From assembly GCA_033557465.1 (NCBI GenBank), contig CM066033.1, forward strand, positions 15,997,080-16,061,079: a stretch of DNA of 64,000 nt. The letters are read 5' to 3'. Under the pieces are notes generated by a model that did no database searches, was not told the DNA's origin, and saw only the letters and a program-made list of their open reading frames with translations. The stretch's first letter is position 1, and each line of letters opens with the position of its first letter. The stretch comes from Ichthyophis bannanicus (taxonomy: Eukaryota > Chordata > Amphibia > Gymnophiona > Ichthyophiidae). Both the position numbers and the translations under genes were made by a program. This document shows, piece after piece, positions 32,785-43,175 of the stretch.

Positions 32785-32872
32785 AAATCAAAATAAACTG
32801 AATACTAGGCAGACTGGATGGACCATGCTGGTCTTTATTTGCCGTCATTTACTATGTTACTATGTTAACAAT
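32785..32872 (+). mobile_element. CR1-type LINE 3' end
   Basis: GGCAGACTGGATGGACCATG, then GGTCTTTATTTGCCGTCATT, then TACTATG repeated. This is a common CR1 3' terminus ending in short tandem TACTATGT units. Confidence 0.65.
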
Positions 32873-33615
32873 CCCCCAGGCACTGTTTATGCAGCAAGCC
32901 TGCTGACTGCCTCATCGCTTGCCCCTCAAGAACAGGAGCCAAATCCTGCCTCCCTGAAGGGCCTAAAATGTCCAGCTGAGCAAGAGACAAAATGGCTGTG
33001 ATTCCTGCCAGAACTGCAGCCTGAGAAAAACTCAGATTTGCTGAATTGGCTTTTTCTTCTGCTGCCGTCCTTGGCCTTACATGTCCTGCAAAATCCTGCC
33101 GCAGACAGGTGATCTCACCTGCCGTCACTGGCCGCACAAATGGCCTTCCCCAACAGCATTTCCACAGCGCAGGAACTAACTGTCTCTCAAGCCAACACAC
33201 AAGTTCACAGCTGCCTATGACAGCGCCTTCACACTGCCAGTAAACACAACCGAGCCCCCACCTGCAATGGATCCCAAACTTACCACCAGAGTCCTGAAGC
33301 TGCAAGGGAAGCCCGACGCACGATGAACAGCCAACATACAAAAGAAATTAAAGCAGCATACGCCCTTTTACCTGCAAAGACCACTGAAGGCTGCAGTATT
33401 GTTGGGATGCCTTCTAGAAGGATACAGGGACCAGAACCACTGGGTGTATGTCATCCTCAGGGACCTGCAGGCAACCAAGGAGCGTTGGTACCCTACAAGC
33501 TGAATTTACACTCCACCACAGCATCCACTTTACTCACAAAGCCTGATCAGCTCTCTGGTCAATTGAAAACTGCCTCTTTTTTAATTTTTTTATTGAATGC
33601 CAATTGAGTTCTTCC
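32873..33615. other. Unidentified; minus-strand open frame 33341-32865
   Basis: A 158-codon minus-strand frame without recognised domains (LSFSQAAVLAGITAILSLAQ, QDLAPVLEGQAMR). It may be old transposon gag or chance. Nothing else is seen. Confidence 0.25.
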
Positions 33616-33900
33616 CCATCTGCTGGAGATTGAGGATACTGGCTTGGAGGGAGGAGCTCAGCCTCCTTATACTGTGACATCACCAAAGTCAGGAATTCTC
33701 AGTGCCATCTGCTGGAAGACTGAGGATACTGGCTTGGAGGGAGGAGCTAACCTCCTCATACTGTGACATCACCAAAGTCAGGAATTCTCAGTGCCATCTG
33801 CTGGAAGACTGAGGATACTGGCTTGGAGGGAGGAGCTCAGCCTCCTTATACTGTGACATCACCAAAGTCAGGAATTCTCAGTGCCATCTGCTGGAAGGGG
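33616..33900 (+). repeat. 89-bp tandem repeat, three copies plus part
   Basis: Units start at CCATCTGCTGGA at 33616, 33705, 33794 and 33884, giving spacings of 89, 89 and 90 bp. Each has GAGGATACTGGCTTGGAGGG, GACATCACCAAAGTC and AGGAATTCTCAGTG. Units are nearly identical, so the array is young. The phrase style resembles DIRS terminal repeats, and a DIRS-type terminus (TAGCGTCCCTCCAGTCCAG) follows at 33952. Confidence 0.85.
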
Positions 33901-33951
33901 GATAGAACCCAGGAGTCTGGTCTCTAGTTATCTGGCAATTCCATAGCGTCC

Positions 33952-35547
33952 CTCCAGTCCAGGCCAATCCCAAATACTCCTTTTGCCGCAGAACTTTGAG
34001 AAAGTTGCTGCTGAGCAGATCACTAGTATTTATGTGTATGCTTGTGATGTTATTTCATTCATGTAAATATTATGTATGTTAAATTGCAACCTACCCAGAG
34101 TCTTTAAATGGATAAATACCAAAATAAATAACTCCCTCATCCCCCACGCACTGATCTGCGTTTGGCTGTGGACATAGAACAGAAAGAGCAACGTCAGTTA
34201 AGCTGAATGAGAGAGTTAGCTGCCAGGATAGCCTTAGACACATCCTGGTAATGCAGCGTGACCTAAGGGCAGCTTTTGCTTTAATCAACCAAACCCTTCG
34301 ATTAACACACTTAGAACAAACCGGCTTTACTGATCTCGCTCTGAATTGCTTCTGTTCCTATTCATCAAGACATGTTTTTAGGTGTCAATAAATGCTAATA
34401 GTCTCTGCAATCTACCTACTGTCATATGGTGGCCCTCAGGGGTCTGTTTGGCCCCTACCTTATTAAATGTTTTCATCTCACCCATGGCTACCTTGTTATC
34501 AGGGATTTGGGGGATCAGAGCTTGACATTCATCTCCTCGTTGTTCATGACAGTTGGGATTTGAATTTTCAGTATAATTAGAGCACAAGCTGGAGATTTCC
34601 AGTAAATACTGCCTAGGATCGAAGGCCAGTCTCACCTCCACCAGCCCTTCCAGCCCCACAACCACGTCTTCCCAACATGCTTTCCTCTTCCGAATCACCA
34701 AATATGCAAGAAGTCCCCTTTCTTCAGCACTGGCTAAAGGCCTCTGGGAATGTCCTCATTGTATCACCTATATATAATTTTACAGCCATTTCCTTGCTAA
34801 TGTGCTAGAGGAAGCCTTCCCTGATCCTTCAAATATTCTCTTCCACCTCTGCTCTCCGAACAAGGCTGGACCCAGCCACAAACTGGACCAGATGTCGGCC
34901 TACAGCAGCACCATTTGGGTGGGGCAACAGCAGCAGAGCAGAGCAGTGCAGTGACCCTTTGAACATTTGCACTCCATTGCTCACCTTACCTCTGCCAGAG
35001 CCGACTCAGCCCTGCCTAAAAGCTTCACAGCGCATCAATGACCCTTTGAACACCTGCACGCAAACCCTTAAGGACTGTTGATATGTATTGAATGTATAAT
35101 CATCTCAGTCAGTTCATTAATATTAAAATGCATTACTGTAAATTACATTATCTACTGTGGCTTGTCTTAACCCACAAGAACTGAAAAACTGAACTTCACC
35201 TCCCCTGGGCCACGGAAGTTCTTAGGTTATGCCTCTTTGGCTAAATCAGATGGTATCATGCTCATCAATCATGTTCCTCCCCTGCAACAATGGAGAAGCC
35301 CCTTCACCGCCCCCAACCCCACCAGCCCTTTTAACCACACACACATGCTTCAACCCTGATCCCGCCCACAGGTCTCACTCCTCCGTCAGCTGCCCCCTAC
35401 AGCTCTGCAGGTAGACTACTCCATCAAAAGAATGGAAACACAGTGGGAGGTAGAGAGAGGACAAAGGCCTCTTATCCCACCAACGCTGAAGCCCTAAATG
35501 GCACATGCTGACCTTAGTAAGACGTCCAGGAGGAATTTTATACTTAC
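33952..35547. other. KZFP intron 4, right part
   Basis: It starts with about 25 bp of DIRS-type terminus. A minus-strand open frame at 34701-34378 (107 codons, EDVVVGLEGLVEVRLAFDPR) has no domain I recognise. The remainder has no gene. Exon 4 follows at 35548. Confidence 0.4.
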
Positions 35548-35661
35548 TTGTTACAGGAGGGTGTATCTGCTCAGTCATCTCTGAGTCAGGATGATCCATG
35601 AAGGGGAGATCATCCTCTTGTTTAACGCTCAGTGAGAACACCGATGTTACAATCGGAAGAC
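35548..35661 (-). CDS. KZFP exon 4: acidic spacer module
   Basis: A 114-bp exon with acceptor TCACAG (AG at 35663-35662) and donor A/GTAAGTA (GT at 35547-35546). Phase 1 at both ends gives LPIVTSVFSLSVKQEDDLPF, then MDHPDSEMTEQIHPPVT. An S-V-K-Q-E-D-D-L-P-F motif is characteristic of spacer exons in amphibian KRAB zinc-finger proteins. No stop; same length and phase as exon 3, from which it may descend by duplication. Confidence 0.7.
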
Positions 35662-35820
35662 CTGTGATGAAAAAAAAAAACATCTAAAAGGATTCATAAG
35701 GGATGATCTGACAAACCTAAATTAGTAGATTAATTTTAAGTCTACAAATGTTTGATAATAATCACCTCATCTCCTGTGATCTCAAAATGCAAAGCCCTTA
35801 AATCCAAAACATTTACTTAC

Positions 35821-35934
35821 TCATCGTTGGGTCATTAAAGTTTTCTTTTCCCTCCCACTCACAGTGCTGAGTGAAATATTTCTCATCTTCCTTTTTAATC
35901 TTGAATATGACATCAGGATTAACAATTGAATAAC
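35821..35934 (-). CDS. KZFP exon 3: KRAB B-like module
   Basis: A 114-bp exon with acceptor TTACAG (AG at 35936-35935) and donor ATGA/GTAAGTA (GT at 35820-35819). In phase 1 it gives YSIVNPDVIFKIKKEDEKYF, then TQHCEWEGKENFNDPTM. The N-P-D-V-I-F-K-I-K-x-E-D/E core is the position of a KRAB B-type box directly after the A-box. It lies 600 bp downstream of the A-box exon. Confidence 0.75.
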   Translation of the reverse strand, partial: VIQLLILMSYSRLKRKMRNISLSTVSGREKKTLMTQR

Positions 35935-36534
35935 CTGTAAATGAGAAATATGAAAACTACATTTAAATAGGACTCGTACAACTGTTCTGATGAAGCAGTG
36001 TTTCAGTGTGTGGGCATGAAGATGTGTGTGTTATATATCTTTGGGTTGGTTGTATTTCTCTGACAAAGTCTGGGTGAGATGAGGCAATTGCAAGATTAAA
36101 GCTTGGAGGTTTTCTGCTGCAGTCGTTTCTGTTCTTCTCTGTGATATCTGGTTACTGCCTTATGTAGGAGGTGGGGTTCTCAGAAAGGAGTCTGAGAGGT
36201 AAATCCTCCCTCCTGCTCTCCTGAGCAACATGTCTTTGCACAGGAAAGGGAGACAGACTGCAGATGGTCTTGTATGAATCCTCTAATTTATGGTTTACAT
36301 CTGATCTTACAGCACTGAGCTACATCGTTTGCAGAGCCCGCAGCAGTGGAGTCTGTCACTGGCTCCCAGAGAGCAACAGCACCTCCTGCTGGATATGAGA
36401 TGGAATCACAAGCTAGGCTCTAAATTTCAGGGGTCTCTGGGGCCTGATACCTGGGATTTCTCCAGTCTAGATAGAATGGCAGCGCACTTCTTGCAATGAG
36501 TCTTACATGGCAGACGCTAGATGAGCAGATTTAC

Positions 36535-36661
36535 CTTGTGATATCAGAATGCCGTGAATCTCCTTGATAACCTTCTTGTACAGCTCCTGCTGCCATTCTC
36601 CCAGAATGCCCCACTCCACTTCTGAGAAGTAAGCAGCAACGTCCCTGAATGTGACCGATGC
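36535..36661 (-). CDS. KZFP exon 2: KRAB A-box
   Basis: A 127-bp exon with acceptor TTCCAG (AG at 36663-36662) and donor CAAG/GTAAAT (GT at 36534-36533). It opens in phase 0 with [20 protein letters not shown] and continues [20 protein letters not shown]. This is a full-length KRAB A-box: the VTFxDVAxxF start, the xEEW core (here EVEW) and the LYKxV helix are all present. In mammalian KRABs the DV..EW..LY..V/M residues contact TRIM28. The EEW-to-VEW change at one glutamate is also common in amphibian copies. Strongest host-coding evidence in the window. Confidence 0.85.
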
Positions 36662-37149
36662 CTGGAACAGCAAACAGGACACTCAGCTGCACTTTCATTC
36701 TGGGGGGTGTGGAATAGAATTTGCCAGTGAGATTAGCAAGCTCCCTTTCTCCTAAATATCCAGTATTTTGTTTAGATTGCCTGGTCCCCAGAGAAACTCT
36801 GGAAATCACATGTCCTGTCTTTATGAGCAATTGGATAGAGGATATGGCACTAGCCTATGTGGGTTGGAAGGGGGTGGCAACAACTGCTGAAGGGGTGATG
36901 GAGGCTGGTGGTTTGGAGACTGAAGACAGGAAAGTGGAAAGTGCTGGGGTCAGACCTGAAGAGAGGAGTAAGAAAACATCTGAGAGTCAGACAAAGAGAC
37001 GTAGTGTAAAAGTGTGTCTGTGTCTGTGTTCGTGTGTGTCTGACAGAGAGAGTCTAAGAAAGTGCATTATTTCAGAGAAGTAGATTAGCGACTCTCATGA
37101 ATGGGATACAGCCGTCTCAGGTAATAATATGCTAAAGACAAAGATGGTA
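36662..37149. other. KZFP intron 1, left part
   Basis: No gene. A GTGTGTCTG-rich simple stretch lies near 37010-37050. Confidence 0.5.
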
Positions 37150-37400
37150 GCAAAAGGAGAAGAGTAGCTCTTTAAGTCAAAAATGCAGAGGGCACAGGAA
37201 GCACTATGGGATGCGACAGAAAGAAGCCATAACACCTCTGTGTGCATTCATGTGATCTACAGATCTGCAAATCAGATGGAGGAACTGCACAAAGATCTGA
37301 CTGATGACACACAAAAGGTGGGCATTAAGGACGACGTGTTATTGGCAGGAAACTGTAACCTGCTAGACATCGATTGGAGTATCCGGTCTGCAGGTTAGGA
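37150..37400 (+). mobile_element. CR1 LINE endonuclease fragment
   Basis: The frame ending at 37398 reads CIHVIYRSANQMEELHKDL and KDDVLLAGNCNLLDIDWS, matching the CR1 endonuclease blocks YRSPNQ and LLGDFNLPDIDW. The catalytic GDFN is changed to AGNCN. An isolated relic of about 250 bp. Confidence 0.7.
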
Positions 37401-38095
37401 AATTCAGCTGCACTTTTACATGCATTAATGCAGCTGGAAACATCATGCTTTCTGGGCCAAATTAAGGCAGGATAACGGAGCCCAATCCAAAGCCCACCAT
37501 CTACTGAAGAAGCCAGGGTTGTGTCAATTAAAAATAGCACCCCCCTGCCTATTCTCACAAATCCCTGGCAGCCTATCAGTAAGGGCTACCATCCCATGCA
37601 ACTATCAATTTTGCAGACAGAGTACTCCAATACAGTCTGGCAGGTGAAAGTTTTCTACCAATGACACTTATCCCTTCATTCCCAACTTTTAGCCGTCTTC
37701 AGACAGATCTCTGTCCAGTTCCTCCATCTGAGACAGAGGTCAGGGAAGCAGACATGCACATATGGAGTTGCCATTTCCCTTTTCTATGATGACCCACAGC
37801 ACCTTCTCCTTTCCCCATGTCCTCTGTATTTCAGTCACTTTGACATTTTTTGACAGGTATTCAGGTGCTGCAGGTTAGTAAATCCTGCAATAAGTATTCT
37901 GCGATAATAACTGTAAAAAGTGCTATTTTATCACAGTTTTGTAAACAGATCCTTAAGGGTGAAGGAACTTGCCCAAGATCACATGGATTGTCTGTAGGAA
38001 AGCAGGATTTGAATTCTGTATATTATCTTGCTGCTCTAACTAGTAGGCTATTCCTCCATTTCAGAAAAAGACAAACTGGGAAAGAGGAGAAAAAG
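37401..38095. other. KZFP intron 1, middle part
   Basis: No recognisable gene or repeat boundary. Confidence 0.4.
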
Positions 38096-39275
38096 ATATC
38101 AGATCCTTTAATGTACAATGTCTCGCTTACGCAGATGACATCCTCCTATATATGCCGTTCACAATTGAACATCCAGTATTCTCCCCAATAATCAACTGTT
38201 TTGAAGCTGTAGCCGAATGGTTGCTATCACAAAACCTTCGGATTAACCACAGCAAAACTGACATTCTTTTTGTCACAAGGAACCGTAAGTTTATACCTCC
38301 TCCATCACTACTCGTCAACAACATAGAGTTGAAATCAAAAGCTACCATCCGTTACCTTGGCATCACATTGGATCAGCACTTGGATATGACAACGCATGTC
38401 AAGAACATCACAAAAAATATATATTATAAGATCAAATCGCTACGTCACCTCCGCTCCCTACTAGATCCCACAGACTTCCGAACAACCTTCCAGGCATTAG
38501 TCCTCCCACACCTGGACTTTGCCAACATCATCCTCCATGGCCTCCCTCAATCAACTTTAAATCCGCTCCGCCTAGCCATGAATACAGCCGCCAGAGTCCT
38601 CTCCGGCTCATCAAGATCTGACCATATAACACCCATCATGAAAGAACTGCATTGGTTACCATTACATGCCAGAATCCAGTATAAGTCTTTAGTCCTTACT
38701 TTCAAGGCACTAAATAACTACCCCCCTACACCAATCAGCAAGCTTATCCATGGCACCCTGGAAAACAGAAAAAGGAGAACCACATCAATGAACACCTTAA
38801 TTGTCCCGAAGATAATAACGAAGTGTACTAAGGCCACTTCCAACAGGGCCTTCTCCTTATTTGCACCTCTAAACTGGAATGCACTACCTCACGAAATCCG
38901 TGCTATCAAAAACCTAATCCTATTCAGAAAAGCATTGAAATACCACCTGTTCACAAAATGCTACCCAGAAGTCAACCTAGTCACTAACAAAACTACCACC
39001 TCAATACAACCTGAAAAGGGCTAGTTGGTCAACCTTGCTCTCTAGTCCTATTAGTGAACCACATTGCAACATCCAAACGAGTTTTTATATAACTGTATAT
39101 ACCATTAAGTTTATCTGTACATAGTTCCCCCGATTGTCCTATTGTTGAAGTTCCCTGTTCAATGTAAAACTCAATGTTACTTGTATGCATTGTAGTATGT
39201 TCTTGTTCTATGTACACCGCACTGATTTTAATAGCGCGGTATAAAAGAATTGTTAAATAAATAAATAAATATACC
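38096..39275 (+). mobile_element. L2-type LINE, 5'-truncated in the reverse transcriptase palm
   Basis: It begins at the palm: AYADDILLYMPF at about 38128-38163 lies in the frame that continues to the stop at 39024, intact for about 290 codons. Motifs: WLLSQNLRINHSKTDILFVT, IRYLGITLDQHLDMT, LPHLDFANIILHGLPQS, HITPIMKELHWLPL, LFAPLNWNALP and FRKALKYHLF. The 3' UTR has the hairpin ACCGCAC...GCGCGGT and an AAAT tail. Same subfamily as 1-875. Inserted in intron 1 against the gene. Confidence 0.9.
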
Positions 39276-39812
39276 AGGATGGGAGGATCAGAGATACTAG
39301 AGGGGAGGGACTGCAGAGTGCCAGGGGTTGGGGGTGTAGTGGTCTCTTGGGCAACCAATTTATTTTGTGGGGTTCAGGGGTGGGGGAGCTAAGGGTCACT
39401 AGTTTATGGAATTTTTTTTTAGAGGTCAGGGGGTGGGGGACCAGGGCCACCAGTGATGTTTTTTTAGAAGAGTCAGGGTGAGGGCTGTTGGGATCTTAAG
39501 GATTAGGGAGTTTCAGGCAGATGAATGAGCCTCTGAGCTATCTGACCTTTTTGCTTCTGGCTGCAAGTAGTTCAAACCCATGTGCACATATGTCTTCCAC
39601 CCCCTGTCTTCTTTTGCACACAGCTATTTAGCATTACATATTTTTAATGTATATTTTGGGAACATTAATCTTGCATTAGAAAACTGCTCTGAGCTCTAAC
39701 ACAACGTTCCTGCAGCAAGGTCAAGGAAGGAAAGTTGCAAGAGCAGCATTTGCAAACGTTTTCTTTGAAATGCTGATGCCCTGTGCAGAAGAGGAGAATA
39801 AACAATTCTTAC
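39276..39812. other. KZFP intron 1, right part
   Basis: G-rich low-complexity text at 39285-39500 with GGTCAGGGGGTGGGGGACC-like repeats; no gene. Confidence 0.5.
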
Positions 39813-39860
39813 CTTATCAGAACCCAAGGCAGACATTTCCCTCCTGTTTTCCTTCTGCAT
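39813..39860 (-). CDS. KZFP exon 1: start codon exon
   Basis: The coding part ends with AAG/GTAAGA (GT at 39812-39811). Two in-frame ATGs are possible: 39860 (MQKENRREMSALGSDK) and 39836 (MSALGSDK). The shorter form matches the usual M-S-A-L-x-S-D leader of amphibian KRAB proteins, so I favour it; the entry keeps the longer limit. Phase 0 joins directly to ASVTF of exon 2. A CATTAACAG acceptor-like site at about 39892-39884 suggests a 5' UTR intron upstream. Confidence 0.65.
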
Positions 39861-40145
39861 TCTTAGGCTGCTGAGAAGAATTCCCTGTTAATGGAAGGAT
39901 GAATAAGGCAGAAGGACGCTGGACTAATTCCTAAGGGTCTCACATAGTCCCTTCTCTCCCATTTGCAGATCAGGGGCTGGGGCTTGCAGGGATTTCCTGT
40001 CCTGGGGAAACAGGAAGTTCCTGCTTCTAACACAAGTCTTTCTTTCTCTTTGCAAACTGAGCAGACACTGTAAGTAACTAGAGGAAGCAAACAGGGTAGA
40101 GCATGCTCAGTATCTTGTCGTGACATCATAATGTAGGAGCCCACC
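39861..40145 (-). promoter_or_regulatory. Probable KZFP 5' UTR and promoter region
   Basis: Upstream of the start exon are TGACATCA (40121-40128, one base from a cAMP-response element, with CG read as CA) and the perfect palindrome GAGCATGCTC (40099-40108). The open frame 40144-39863 has no domain and is probably untranslated. Core promoter elements were not resolved. Confidence 0.35.
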
Positions 40146-40619
40146 TCCTTAAGGTGGATCTGCAGAGATGGCAGATAGAGGCAGTGTCTCAGGCAACAGA
40201 GGGAAGTAAGAGCAGGCTTTAAGCTGCTGCTACACCAGACAATCTGCTGCTGCTATGCAGCTGAAAATCAATCATATTGAGATGAGCAATAAAATGATAT
40301 CTGACCTTCTTTGTGACTTACAATAGCATCTCAATTCCAGCTATTTTATTCATTCTGGACCATAAAATACTACCCATAGGGAAAAAGAAAATCAAAGTAT
40401 TCTTGTTTACACCTGGTGGAATTCTGTGTAAAAAAAAATGTAAAATTCCACACAAAAATTGAGAAACTTTGCTCACAGTATTTTAAATTCTGCATGTTTT
40501 ATTCATATAGTTTTGTGCAGAATTTTTCCATCATAAAGCCTAACTCCTCAGCTCTCTCACTCCAATCACAGCTGTCTCTCAGCACCCAAGCCTTCCCTGC
40601 CCCCCCCCCCGCCCCCCCC
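40146..40619. other. Upstream flank of KZFP gene
   Basis: No gene. 40420-40530 is AT-rich with repeated AAATTC and TTCTGCA/TTCTGTG phrases, probably an old interspersed repeat. A C-run (40600-40619) precedes the next element. Confidence 0.4.
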
Positions 40620-41880
40620 CAGGGCCAGCGCTACCTGGTAAGCCGGGTAAGCGCTGCAGGAGGGTGCCGGCACCAGTCGCCCGCCAACACCGCTTCAAAA
40701 AAAAAGAAAGCAGTCTCCAGAACATTTCTCTGTTCCCGCAGCTCTTCTTTTAGACCGCTGGGTCTCGGAGTTTCCAAAGGCAGTAATAATCATTTTCTGA
40801 GAAACAGGAAATGCTTCTACTGCTGGAAGCTCCGCCATCCAGCAGTTTAAAAGAGAGCAGAGTGGCGGTAACAGAGAAATGTTCCCACAGCTGCTTTCGC
40901 TTTTTGAAGGATGAGCTGAGGAGAGGAGGAAAGGGGCCAGAAGGGAGCAGACACGGGGTGGGGGGGGTGTGGGGGGGGGAGCTGGAAGGAAGCAGACCCA
41001 GGGAGGGGGGGGAAGCTGGGAGGGAGTGGACATGGGTGCTACAAGAGAGCAGACACTGCAGGGAGCTGGAAGGGAGAAGACACAGGGGGTGAGCTGGAAG
41101 GGTGCAGACCGGGGGGGGGGGGGAGCTGAAAGGGAGTAAACATGGGGGCTACAAGGGAGTAGACACTGGGGGAGCTGGAAGGGGGCAGACATGGGGGCTA
41201 CAAGGGAGCAGACACTGGGGTGCTGGAAGGGAGCAGACATGGGGGGCTACAAGGGAGCAGACACTGGGGGAGCTGAAAGGGAGCAGACATGGGGGGCTAC
41301 AAGAGAGCAGACACTGCAGGGAGCTGGAAGGGAGCAGACACGGCGGGTGGGGGAGCTGGAAGAGAGCAGACACAGGGGGGGTGGGACTGGAAGGGGGATG
41401 GACAGAGAAGAGGTGACTGGAAGGGAACTGACATGGGAGGAGGCTCTGGGACTGGAAGTTCGCTGATACCTGGGATGGTATTTGGACTAGAAGGGGCTGC
41501 ACGATGGAGGAGGGGGACTAGAAGGCAATAGACACCAGTGGCAGTGTTGGGAATGCAAGGGGGTTCACACTGGGAGGGGAGGCTGTAAAGGGGCCTGATA
41601 CTGGGAGGGTTACTGGGACTGGAAAAAGGCTGATCGAAGAAAATGAAGAAAACAAAAGGAGAGACCAGAAATGGCAGATGGACTATAGACCTTAGAAAGA
41701 GAGCTAAGAGAAGGCAGAGGAAAAACAGGAACCTCAGATCGGGACTAACATGATCAAAAATTGTCAGACAACAAAAGTAAAAAAATAATTTTATTTTTAA
41801 TTTAATGATTGAACTTTGCGCTGTCTTTATATTTCACACAGTATGTGGAACTGCATCTCTTAGCTGGTGTGGCAACGCAT
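40620..41880 (+). mobile_element. hAT-like element 1 with minisatellite
   Basis: It begins CAGGGCCAGCGCTACC (hAT-type CAGGGCC terminus), then GC-rich unique sequence, a minisatellite (40950-41450) and a distal part (41640-41800) that matches 43990-44200 of the next element: AGAAATGGCAGATGGAC, then AGAGCTAAGAGAAG, then CAGACAACAAAAGTA. No transposase. The right end is uncertain because another CAGGGCC terminus begins at 41884. Confidence 0.55.
40950..41450 (+). repeat. Minisatellite, GAGCAGACA units
   Basis: About 15 units of 25-40 bp on GGGAGCAGACATGGGGGCTACAA-like text cut by G runs (unit motif AAGGGAGCAGACA). Open frames here are repeat artefacts. Confidence 0.8.
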
Positions 41881-42185
41881 GCGCAGGGCCGGCCCGTCCA
41901 TTGAGCAAGAATGTTGTTTGCACAGCGCCCCGGGTTTCAGGGGGCCCCGTGCAAACAACATTCTGCCCATCAGCTACTTAAAGAGAAAAAAGAAACTTGC
42001 TGCTGCTGCTGCCGCCTTGACATCGGCAGAATCAAGTGTCTCCCGCAGTCAAGTGTCTCCTGCGGCCCCCCCCCCCCCATGGCCTGCCCTGCAGAGCCCG
42101 CCTCAATCACTCTCCTCGGCGCGACTTTCAGAGCTGTAAAGGGAGTTTCCCTCTCGCGGCTCTGTTAAGCTCGCTGGGACTGTTA

Positions 42186-43175
42186 TTAATAAAGCACTTT
42201 CCTCCAGTGGCATGGCTCTCCTGCTCCTTTGTGCTGCCTTGTGCCTGCAGGAGGTGCCTCCCTTCTGCGCTCCTTGGTGACCAGCAACTGAAGTGATTCT
42301 AGGTATAACTGTTGGGTGATCTTGAAGATTATGAGTAATAATTTGTACTTGGTGCGGGAGTCCATCGGCAAACAGTGGAGCTGCTTCAAAGTTGGAGTAA
42401 TATGATCATTTCTCGCAGTTCCTGTAATTATTGGAGCAGTTGTGTTCTGTACTAGTTGTAACGGAAACGTGGCTTGTTTTGGGAGTCCTTGATATATCAC
42501 ATTACAATAGTCTAGTATTGGCATAATCATGGCCTGACACCCTGTGCAAAAGTGTGTCTGGTCAAGAAGTGGTTTGAGCCTTAGCACTATATTTAGCTTG
42601 AAGTGCGCTGCTTTTGTGGTTCTGGAAATATGTATTTGAAATGATTAGTTTCCGATCCAGTTAGATATTCTTTAACTCTTATATTGTTATGCAGGAATTT
42701 GAGGGACTCCGGTGGGGTAAAGGATGTGTTCCTGGTCACAAAGAGCGCTTCAGTTTTCTTGTAGTTTATATTAAGGTTTTGTTGTTGTAGCCAGTCTGCC
42801 ATTGCTTTCAAGCATGCCATTTGATTAGAGAGATCGGGTTGACCTACGTTAAAAGAGGCAAAGACCATAATGTCATCAGCATAAATTCTATATTGTATCT
42901 TGTAGAGATTCATGATTTTACATAGAGGCTGAAGGTAAATATTTAAAATGATGGCTGAGAGAGCCGATCCTTGTGGGAAGCCCTGTGGATGATCTATTAT
43001 GTCAGAAAGGCCCTGAACCATTTCAGGGTAATGCCATGGAGCCCTATTTCCTGTAGCCATCTCAGTAGGATATTATGTTTAATTGAATCAAAGGCTGCTG
43101 TGATATCCTTAAATATGAGAAGGAAGCCACTTTTAATTTTATCTAGACCTAGCAGAAGGTTGTCTAAGGGGCTAG
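42186..43175 (-). mobile_element. L2-type LINE, minus strand, fragment
   Basis: Frames 43060-42593 and 42587-42186 encode QGFPQGSALSAIILNIYLQP, YRIYADDIMVFASFN (YADD near 42880), WLQQQNLNINYKKTEALFVT, then AMIMPILDYCNVIYQGLP, HITPTLKQLHCLPM (HWLP reads HCLP). A frameshift separates them near 42590. Upstream on the minus strand, DVKITAAFDSIKHN-type text continues to about 43110. The 3' UTR and tail are not clear. Confidence 0.8.

Larger units (their letters stand above)
5412..39860 (-). other. KRAB zinc-finger protein gene, 5' exons (gene span in window)
   Basis: Five exons on the minus strand form one consistent model. Exon 1 (39813-39860) ends in phase 0, exon 2 (36535-36661) ends in phase 1, and exons 3 (35821-35934), 4 (35548-35661) and 5 (5412-5540) all start and end in phase 1. 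Every junction seen has AG/GT borders. The product would start with a short leader, then a full KRAB A-box, then acidic spacer modules typical of amphibian KZFPs. KRAB domains recruit TRIM28/KAP1-type co-repressors in mammals; whether that holds for amphibian KRABs is uncertain. The finger array is off the left edge, or lost. Intron 4 is about 30 kb and nearly all transposons. Joining exon 5 to exons 1-4 is inference from phase and family order; it could belong to a neighbouring paralogue. Confidence 0.65.

Noticed and set aside
34378..34701. Host coding exon on the minus strand
   Set aside because: No domain recognised, no convincing splice sites, and not needed by the phase-consistent KZFP model.
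40695..41502. Minus-strand frames rich in P, S, C, L (SAPFQLP repeats)
   Set aside because: Antisense of the minisatellite; no real gene.
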